The position numbers and the translations under genes are program-made. From Odiellus spinosus (Eukaryota > Arthropoda > Arachnida > Opiliones > Phalangiidae), in NCBI GenBank assembly GCA_963920705.1, contig OY987239.1, forward strand, positions 7,555,871-7,619,870: 64,000 bases of DNA, read 5' to 3'. The notes beneath the pieces were generated by a model. That model made no database searches. It saw only the letters and a list, made by a program, of their open reading frames with translations, and was not told the origin of the DNA. Positions 46,098-55,223 of the stretch are shown here, piece after piece (the stretch's first letter is position 1; every line of letters starts with the position of its first letter).

Positions 46098-46304
46098 GTA
46101 AGTTAATCATGTTTTTTACCCGAAATTAAGAAATCTGAAAGGTTCATTTAACTTAAACAAGGGAAATAAAATACCGTTGTTCATCTAAATTGTGGAACGC
46201 CCCCATCTCATAGTCTAGGCTTTTGGGATTTATAAACCAAACTCGCGACTAAATATTTTCTATGAAAATTGGTAGTTACTGAATTATTGAGACAATCACC
46301 ATTG

Positions 46305-46550
46305 TTAAGAGATGTCGCTATCGTAGTTCCCATTCTGATCCTATTCTGATTGGCTATTCTATGACGAGAGAGACAAACTAGGCAGTAACCTCCCCTCGCG
46401 CTTTGAGACTCAACGCGTTTCCCATAGCTACGGGTGTAATAAAAGAGCGTGAGATAGAGGGATAATTTATCATTATATTTGCACCCCAATAGCCGTAGCC
46501 CCTGAAAATTGGTTTATGAGTATGGAAGTCTTGAATTCGTCAATTATTGA
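46305..46550 (+). repeat. Dispersed repeat, copy 2 (uninterrupted)
   Basis: Matches both blocks of 4255-4684, without the MITE found there. It includes AAGAGATGTCGCTATCGTA and CACCCCAATAGCCGTAG. Confidence 0.75.
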
Positions 46551-46818
46551 TCTATTCAAAAGTCTAATGGTGGTGGCGCCATCTAACACATTAAAACACA
46601 ACAAGGATCACAATTTTTCCCCAAAAAGTTGGTGCAACAGGAACATTCACATTGCAGATTTTTGGGATAGTTTGGTGTTTTTGACTGTAACATCATATTA
46701 AAATAAGGACTCTCATGCTTACTTAATTACCTTGCTAAAACTTTCATTATAATCTCTATGGGTTTATACATTACGGGTTGGCTTTTGCTACCGCTCTGAT
46801 GACTGATATTTTCTTCAG

Positions 46819-49800
46819 TGTACCACCAGGGTTCCATCCACTCAGTTTCGAGGTAAAAGGTATAAAGTTGTTAAGAAAAATGTATAATGTGCTGGGTGAA
46901 GGAACACGTAGCTTACCCTTACTGAAAAAAGTAAGTTTGATGTGAAGAGGTCCTCAAGAATGCTACAAAAGTCTTGGGGAAGTCTTTAAGACCTCCCCAA
47001 GATTTCTTGACATAATGGAAGACTTCCCCAAGACCTCTTAAGACTACATAAGACACCAGAAGCCGATGAAACCCTCCTTTGAAGTCTATTACTCCCGGGT
47101 CTTGTCTACCCCTCTCTGGATGGGTTAGTTTCAAAAAGCGCGATTCGTACGCCTCCTAACGGTAGATACTTTTGGAGCGGGAGTTCGTCGAGCGAATATA
47201 TCTAGCAGCCTTGGAGTTCGTCAAAAAAACGTCGTCGTTTGTGGAGAGAGAGAATTTCCAATTTTCTGTAGACAGGGGGCATGAAGTTGGTCCCCTCCGA
47301 TCTCGTAAAATAGTGAATTTTACCCATACAGAGAGGAGCGCTATATCGAACATTAGAGTAGTAGACTTCAAAGGAGGGTTTCATCGGCTTCTGAAGACAC
47401 CCAAAAGACTTCTTAAGACTAAATTTTTTTTGGTAATGGCTCTCTCATGTTTAACAAAGATTTAAGTGATTAGGGAATTTTAAGTTTTAGATAGAAAGGT
47501 GCCTAATGGGGTAAGATACATTCTCTGCGAAGCTTATACTGCTTCCAAAATGTTAAACAAAGATGGTTTTTAATGAACAGAAGAAGATATAAGGAATATT
47601 TATGAAGATGAGATGAGTTTTTTATCAGTAACAGAAAATTAACCTCTGGGTTATTTTACTTACGTAATACTCTTCAGCCCTTTAATTTTGACTGTTATAA
47701 TCCTAGCAGGGTACCAGAGATGGGGCTAAGCTCACCTTGTCTCATTTTATATACATGGGTATCTGGCTCACCTCAGGCTCAAAAAATCACAACTCTTTTT
47801 TTAGACCCCATCTTGAGCTTGCCACTTCAATTTTTATACGAACAGTCTCAGGCTCATCAATTTATAAATAGCTAGCTCAGCTTGCGCTCCAAATTTTTCA
47901 TTTTTTCTTCACCTCATCTCGGACTCAAGGAAATTAATTGTAGGTCTCAACTCGGGCTCAACTTAGATTAACATATCCCCATGGGAATTGAAAGCCCGAG
48001 CTGAGCTAGCCCTTTTTGAATTGATGAGCCTGAGACAGAAGGGAGACTGTTCATTTAAAACTACAGGTGGGGAATAAGAACAAGAGCATGGTAAACTGAG
48101 CCCGAGGTGAGACCCATACCCATCTATATAAAAGGAGACAAGGTGAGCTGAGCCCAATTTCCGACAAGGAGTAACCCCCTACATTTACCCTAAACCCTAG
48201 ATGAAAGGTTATTGATTTACGATTTATAGTTAGGGAATTTTATCTTGGCTTTTGTAGTCAAAGACGCAAATCTGATTTTAAATCGAGAATGCTACCTAAC
48301 ATCAAGTGATTTTTTTTTTATCGATTCTTTAGTGTTTAAATAGGCCTAATCCACTAGTGAAAGAATTTACGAACAAATATTAAACTAGAAATAAATTAAA
48401 AACTTAACTGGAAAAGGCTTAGCTGGATTCATGGAGATCATGAATATCTTCTTATTGATGGGTCAGCTACCAATCAAATGTTATTGAAAGTCTCATGGAG
48501 AACTCGCATTAACGAGTAAGTTTTAAATTTATTTCTAGTTTAATATTTGTTTGTAATTTTTTTACCGGTAGGTTAGGCCTATTTAAATACGCTTAAGAAC
48601 TTTCAAATAATGGTGTGAAAAAAACTCAATATCAATCCGATAGATTGTGATTTGTGTCCACGTTCATTTTACCTTGTATTCTGGCAATCTTATTGAAGAG
48701 TTATAGTGCGTGAAATTTACTTCCAGGTTTACATTCTATATGAAATGGAATTCTTGGATTTACCGAAGTTATCTTTGTTGAGAATGTCCCTTATCAGAAT
48801 GGCATCTCATATGTGGTTGATCGGGGACCCGCACATAACCAGTTTAGTAGCCATTGAATCGCACGATGCCTGTCTGCGCAAAGAAATACAAGTCATTAAC
48901 AGTGTTAAAGCAATTAGTTTACCAGAGTCCGTCAAGAATGCATTGTTATTCATCATAGTGCCTATTGGAATTGAACTGAAGAATTGGTGGATCAAAATGT
49001 CAAACCTTAATTTCGTCCGTCCTACACTTCTGAGCGCTCGTTTGTCGAACTTGCCGTGGACGTTGGATGGCACTATCGACGAAGAACTGGCTTCCTCGCG
49101 GCTGGTTCAAGATCCAGAGTTGAGCCTCATCGAAAAGTTTCGTGTCGCTTGCGAGTTTTGTCTCGAAGATCAAATCGTTTTGTTGTGGCCGCTGGTCAGG
49201 AACAGCTACGTGACAACGGGAAGATCCTTCGCGGAAACATTTTGGACAAATAATCTCGAAGGGAAAGTTTACCCACCCTACAAAAGGTAATTTAATGGGA
49301 GAGTAAAGTAATTGGACAGCTTCCCAACCACTTTTATTCTCTTTTTATGGAGATAGTAAATATTGGTTCGCTAAACAATAAGAAAGTAAAGATAGCGTGT
49401 AAAAAACCCAGGTGAAAACATCAACACAACCTAATTCTTTATACTGTTGCTGTATCCTAATGGAAGTTTTTAAGGGCTACAACATATTTTGACTTTTCGA
49501 AGTAAACCACCATATTCTAATTGTAAAATGGAATTCTACCAAGATCTCCTTTATGACCTTATAATACAGGGCTCCCAGACCACCTATATTACCTATAATT
49601 ACCTATAATTCTGAAGGGATCCTATGAAAACTTATAACTTCACTTTTTAACCTATAATACTTATTTTTTGGGGAATTTGTTCAATTTCGCTGATAAAATT
49701 CGAAATAACTATAAAAATTATACTTTTACTTGAAAAAGTGCAAATGTTCGAAAAAACCAACGCTGTGGCAGAAAGGTTTCCTCTCCTAGGTCACTGGTAA

Positions 49801-52800
49801 TTATTACTCTATTTTATTAGAGGTTAGGTAGACTTTCGGGAGGGGGCGTGAGTAGCTAGTAGTGCCAAAGAAAGGCAGAGGGACAGGTCTAGAGGCTATA
49901 GACCCTATATTGCATTACATGTCAGCCAAACCCATATTTTTTGACACTAAAAAACTATAAATTGATATTTTTGGACCTACAAATAACCTATATTTTGGCT
50001 TTTAAAACCTATAATACAATTTTTTTGGGCTATGCACTGGGAGCCCTGGAACATAGTTCTGGATAGACGGATTTATGGATAACTTTTAACACGCGTTCTG
50101 TAAATAGTGAGGAATGACGTCATATGATTAGTTTTAACCAGAAATAGGTACATCAAAAATTAGGAATCTTCAATTATTAGGATATTTCTCATTGAAACCC
50201 ATGTAAAGAAGATTCGACGCATGCCTTCACAATTTTGGACAGAACATAATTCTGGATAGACTGATTTATGGATAACTTTTAACACGCGTACTGTAAATAG
50301 TGAGGAATGACGTCATATGATTAGTTTTAACCAGAAGTAGTTACATCAAAAATTAGGAATCTTCATTTATTAGGATATTTCTCATTGAAACAAAGTTAGA
50401 AGATTCGATGCATGCCTTCACAATTTTGGGCAGTCAGGGCTCCCAAACCACCTATAATGTAGCTAGTAGTGCCTAAGAAAGGCAGAGGGACGGGTCTAGA
50501 GGCTAAAGAACCTATGTTGCATTACATGTCAGCCTAACCTACCTATAAAACCCCAATTTTTTTGACACTATAAACCTATAAAAAGTCCTATAAATGTTTA
50601 TTTTTGGACCTATAAATAACCTATATTTTTGGCTTTTAAAACCTATAATACCTATAATTTTTTTTTTTGGGCTATGCTCGGGGAGCCTTGGAATTCTCAT
50701 CGCTTTTGTCTCTTTAGAGTGCAAACATATATAGGACTGTATTTCTTCCATAAGTTTTTAACACCTTAAATGTTAGATAGTATTATAATTTAAGATCCAG
50801 TGAATATTAATAAAAATACCGCGTAATGTTTTCGTTTAAACATTTCCCAGGAAACGCGATTCAAAACGAAATTTTTAACGTTGTTTTCCATGGCGAGAGT
50901 AAATTCAATCGTAAAACTGATGTCACGCCCATGCAGGCACCTTCGGATTTTTTTTTTTTTTTTTAATCAATATGAGAAAGCCCAAATTGAGTGAGGCTGC
51001 GCATAGAAATTCTCCCAAAATATAAGCTTTTCTTCGAACCAAGGCTTGGGGACTACTATACCGGTATCCATCTTTGAAAAGGGCAACTTTTTACACCTCC
51101 ACAGAATTGTTAGCCTACGCGTCTACCAGGAGTGGAACGGCATGATAACATCACGACAAATAGCGCCTATACTAGTTTAACTTTAATTATTTAAAAAACT
51201 AGGGAACCTCGAGCATCAAAGGGGTAATTTTACTGGAGGGGATGGGAAGGTTGCCAGGATGCTATTGAGAAAGATGAAAAAAGGTAGTGCTCCACTGAAA
51301 AAAATAGATAAAAAGAATGGAAAAGTGATAAAGAGGCGTTTGTTTGTCTTTACAAAATGAAAACTTAATTCATTGCCATGTCATGTCACCAGAGTGTAGA
51401 CTTTGGTAGTGGTGTCACCGTTTCAGGTGACAAAAACGCGCAAGTATAGGTTTGTTGGTGAAGCTCCATGGTGAAAAATGTTTAACTCGTCCTCGAGCCC
51501 CTGGTTAACCCCCTTAAGATGATATAATTCTCCTTGCTAAGAGGCAAAAACTAAATATTTGAAAACCGCGGGCTGGAGCTATTTGGGATTAGATTATTGT
51601 ACCGGTCCACGCGGATTTGGCTGAACTCTAGTGTGGAAGCGTAAAAAGTACCCTTTCCAAGGGTGGATACCACTATATCAAATGACAGGATTACTCTTAG
51701 CGTGATAATAGTCTCTTGAGGTGTGGCTTCGCTTATGGACTTTCCAACCTGTTGAATTACATTAGCCAGCCACACTCGTATTTGCAGTATGCATTGGAAC
51801 AATTCATTAATGTTTTAAATTATTACATTGAAGAGTCTCGTTTAAACTTACAATTTGACACTCAAAAATAAATCTACAAAAATCTCTTTAACATCAGTTT
51901 TAGAATGTCGGCTAAAAATGAAGAGAATCCAATGTCATTGTACGCCTATCTCTTCACATATGTTTTAGTCGACAATTTAGAGGCCAGGAAATATCTTTGG
52001 GGCAAACTGACAGACAGTGAACGCAACCAGCAAATAGAGTCGTGGATTGAAGACAGCCCGCAATATGAAGAAACTGCCGCCAAATTGCTGCAATTCATCT
52101 ACCGTCAGGTAAACATAAATGAGCTTTTAGGATATCTTCGCGACATGAGTGCCAAATTGCAAGGAACTAAGACAAATAAACCACTGGAGAAGAAAGGGCT
52201 TTTATAACACTCAAGTGGAGAATAAAGGAGTATTGTGTAGCAGAAAAGCAGGCGTTTATGAGATACACTATAGACTCCGCCAGTTGCTTTAAGTGAGTGT
52301 CTAAAGAAGTAGAGTTTTCCCATTTTTCCCTAGACTATCCCTTACCGAAAAATGTTAGTCAGATCTGAAGAGGTCCTCAAGAATACTACAAAAGGCTTGG
52401 GGAAGTCTTCAAGACTACTGGAAGACTTCCCCAAGACCACTTAAGACTATATAAGGCACCCGAAAGACTTCCCCAAGACCTCTTAAGACAAATTTTTTTG
52501 GTGCGCCCAGACTGGACTATTTTTACATCTCTAATGTAAAAGTAGTCAAATTCTTGTTGTAAAGAATTTGTGGCTTTAAATTTAGATGAATCCCGATCAA
52601 CAAGAGCGTTTCCGATCAAAGTTTCCTACAACATCACTCCGATGTTTCATGACCTGGCCCAATTACGAACTATTCCTTAGTATGGTGATCAGTAAGTCAC
52701 ATTCCCGCAATGATTATTTTATCATCTTGGATACGTTGGTAAAGACTGCCAAATGGAATGCCAATGATGTCAGTTATCGTTATCTCTTCCACCGATGCTG

Positions 52801-53170
52801 GAAAGACGTAGACTTCACTACCAGATCGGACTTGTTGAAAGAATCATACTTGTTTCGAACCATCGTGGCCCAGTTGTTTCACGCCTTGCCAGAGAACTGT
52901 GTTAAGTTAATGGTGAATGACTTGGGACTCATGGACGAGCAAATTAGGGGTCCTATAGTACTTGGGGCCGATGGGATCGGTCTCTGTCAGACATTCGTTT
53001 CGCGACCCGAGTTGTTGGAATCACTACTCGATTTTTGTGTAACAAACGAAACTCTCGCGCGACAGTTTGTCACAGATATGAAGCGGTTTTTGAACTCTCA
53101 GGATTTGTTTGTTTTTCGGGATAAGGTTTTCCCGTATTTGATTCGTCGCTTCGGAAATATTGGAATTTAA
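46819..53170 (+). CDS. Unrecognised protein, about 443 residues, three coding exons
   Basis: Coding exons 48727-49286 (ATG at 48745), 51904-52108 and 52586-53170 join in phase (AG/A, then phase 0) to a 443-residue product. A further short exon at 46819-46852, ending GAG/GTAAAA, is also in phase with 48727 and may be coding or 5' untranslated. I do not recognise the family. The protein looks soluble, alpha-helical and Leu/Trp/Cys-rich: WLIGDPHITSLVAIESHD and CLEDQIVLLWPLVRNSY in exon 1, an acidic helical stretch YLWGKLTDSERNQQIESW in exon 2, and MTWPNYELFLSMVIS, YRYLFHRCWKDVDF and LFHALPENCVKLMVNDLG in exon 3. There is no signal peptide or obvious membrane segment. Frames are open and splice sites are good, so it is probably a working gene. 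Introns hold family B, A and F elements. Confidence 0.7.
46916..47439. mobile_element. MITE family B, copy 14, split by MITE A9
   Basis: Starts CCCTTACTGAAAAAAG; the right end (TTTTTTTGGTAATGG) is slightly decayed. The inserted family A copy lies in its ACATAAGACACC stretch. Confidence 0.82.
47057..47393 (+). mobile_element. MITE family A, copy 9, nested in family B
   Basis: Complete; perfect 7-bp duplication AAGACAC, a sequence that is single in uninterrupted family B copies. Confidence 0.92.
47723..48155. repeat. Fold-back element with GGGCTAAGCTCACC ends
   Basis: GGGCTAAGCTCACCTTGTCTC at the left pairs with GAGACAAGGTGAGCTGAGCCC at the right, and the pairing continues through CATGGGTAT and the CTCAGGCTCA..TGAGCCTGAG stems. 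About 433 bp, single copy, no gene. Confidence 0.75.
48286..48600. mobile_element. GGAGAATG-type palindromic element, shortened copy
   Basis: Left end CGAGAATGCTACC and arms AAATAGGCCTAATCCACTAG and TTTAATATTTGTT..AA match the 10501 and 54726 copies. The stem is shorter and the right terminus is missing. It ends about 125 bases before the coding exon at 48727. Confidence 0.7.
49567..50048. mobile_element. Family F hAT-like element, copy 2
   Basis: Ends CAGGGCTCCCAG and CTGGGAGCCCTG, with the CCTATAA-rich interior and a shared block near GGGGGCGTGAGTAGCTAGTAG. No insertion inside, unlike copy 1. Confidence 0.78.
50049..50432 (+). repeat. Tandem duplication, 193-bp unit, two copies
   Basis: GAACATAGTTCTGGATAGAC at 50049 recurs as GAACATAATTCTGGATAGAC at 50242, and the match continues through GACGTCATATGATTAG and CATGCCTTCACAATTTTGG. 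The pair lies exactly between two family F elements. Confidence 0.88.
50435..50690. mobile_element. Family F hAT-like element, copy 3, internally deleted
   Basis: CAGGGCTCCCAAACCACC at the left, GGGGAGCCTTG at the right. The first third of the usual interior is missing: the sequence jumps from CCTATAAT to GTAGCTAGTAGTGCC. Confidence 0.72.
52339..52501. mobile_element. MITE family B, copy 15
   Basis: Starts CCCTTACCGAAAAATG; the right end is eroded after AAATTTTTTTGGT. It occupies a third of the 477-bp intron between the last two coding exons of the unrecognised gene. Confidence 0.75.
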
Positions 53171-54070
53171 ACTATATAAAGTTATGATAAATTTAATTCG
53201 TTGATTAATTCTTTCGGAATAGAAATAGTATGCAAAATGGTATGAATTAAATAATGGAAACCAATATAGGCTAGAACCCATTTTGAACCAGAGGACATAT
53301 GAAGTGAGATCTTTCATAAAGTTCGATGATCTAATACTTTTACATTGTCACGTTGTCTACTTGTTTTTATGCCATCGTTGGCAAATCGACATATTTATCG
53401 GTGCTTTTGTTTAAGTTAATTGTAGTCAACGTAACGATTGAAAGCCCCCAGAAACTACAGAAGTGAAAATATTTTTTGGGAAATTCGGTGAAAATCTGCT
53501 ACACTGTGTTTAATTTCAGAATGAGAAACGAGGCAGGTTTCACCCTTATAATAGTTAAGGGGGAAGTGCGTTGTTAATTCAGAAATCCAGGTGTTTTTGT
53601 TACGAACACCTTGTTAACAAAAAACTAAAGCCCGTAAAAAATAAACGGTAAACACAATTCAAAACTAGAATCATTGAACTATTCGATGAATTATTATTTA
53701 ACCGAAATTCTAAACGGAAATTAAAATACTAATAGTCAAATCTTCGACTCTTAAGGCGAAGATCCATAAGGTAAAAACGTAGCTAATGAAGCTCAAGTTG
53801 ATCACTTTGAATGATACGATCTCCAACTCTTTTTCTAGAGTGCAATTTCTGACCAGGAATCACACTCGACGTTTGTATGGAGATTCCTGTTCAGTTTCAA
53901 TCCAACGCAAGGATGTACGTATAAAACATGTAATTATTGCCACAGTGACTCGATGAGTTCAAAACGACTGGTTCTACTACAATTAAACCTCCATTATTAT
54001 ATCATATAATTGAAAATTTAAATTACCGTAGTATTAGGCCCGTAAATTATTAGTTACAAGCCTGAGTGGA
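53171..54070. other. Intergenic, nothing recognised
   Basis: 3' flank of the unrecognised gene. No conserved protein segment and no repeat end was seen. Confidence 0.5.
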
Positions 54071-54260
54071 CCCTTACCAAAAAAAGTTAGTCTTAAGAGG
54101 TCTTGGGGAAGTCTTTCGGGTGTCTTATGTAGTCTTAAGAGGTCTTGGGGAAGTCTTCCATTACGTCAAGTAGTCTTGGAGAGGTCTTAAAGATTTCCCA
54201 AGACTTTTGTATCGTTCTTGAAGACCTCTTCAGATCAGACTAACTTTTTTTCGTAAGGGG
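54071..54260. mobile_element. MITE family B, copy 16
   Basis: Ends CCCTTACCAAAAAAAG and CTTTTTTTCGTAAGGG, well preserved. Confidence 0.85.
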
Positions 54261-54725
54261 AATCTCCCTGATCATAAGAATTTAACTGTCTAAAAAATAT
54301 TTTGACCGTGTGAAAATTCTCGTGTACCAAATTTTATTTGTATCTGCTTACCCATGGTTGCATGCCTAGGTGAAACCAAATGGAATGACCCAACAACTAG
54401 TGTCAGTTTGTCACGAACAAAAATTCTTTGGGGCTCTGTGAAAATATCTTAGTAATTTGACACAATCTAGAAATTAAATTTTAAATCACGATTCCAGTAA
54501 AACAAAAAGTTTATTGGAAACACGTATTACACGGTTAACATTTTAACTTTGAACTGTAAATGAGCACTTGTAAATATGCTAATATTTAAAATTGAGAATA
54601 ATATATTTAATTATATTAAATTATTTAATATACATTAACAGAGTTAATATTATTTTATTTTATTTTTGAAAAAAGTTTTTCAATGCTTTAAAAAATATTA
54701 AAAATGGTGACTGGATAAGTTATTT

Positions 54726-55138
54726 AAAAGGAGAATACAACCTAACAACGCGATTTTCTATCGATTCCTTATCTTTTAGATAGACCTAATCCAACAGTAA
54801 ACAAAATTTACAAACCAATATTAAACTAGAAATAAATTTAAAACTTACCCAGAAAATAGGCTTAGCTGGATTCATGGAGATATCCTGAGCTCCCCGTATA
54901 AGGACTAGGGATCAATGACTGATCATGGAGATCCTTCATTCCCTATATAAGAACCATCGATTAATATCATTGCTCGCTAAACGGGGAGTTCAGGACATCT
55001 CCATGAATCCAGCTAAGCCTATTTTGATGATAAGTTTCAAATTTATTTCTAGTTTAATTTTCTTTAACTGTTGGATTAGGCCTATTTAAACGATAAGGCA
55101 TCGATAAAAAGCCACTAGGTTTTAGGTTCCATTCTCCA
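54726..55138. mobile_element. GGAGAATG-type palindromic element, complete
   Basis: Starts AAGGAGAATACAACCTAAC and ends with GGTTCCATTCTCC, nearly palindromic throughout, with the stem GGATTCATGGAGATATCC..GACATCTCCATGAATCC. It shows the full layout of the family that is truncated at 10501 and 48286. Flanks are TTTAA-like but not an exact TTAA pair. Confidence 0.78.
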
Positions 55139-55223
55139 TTTACTTAACGTTAAAGTAGTTCATTTATAATATGATATAAATATGTAATATATCTAAACCA
55201 AGTCGATGTTTTATAATATTATT

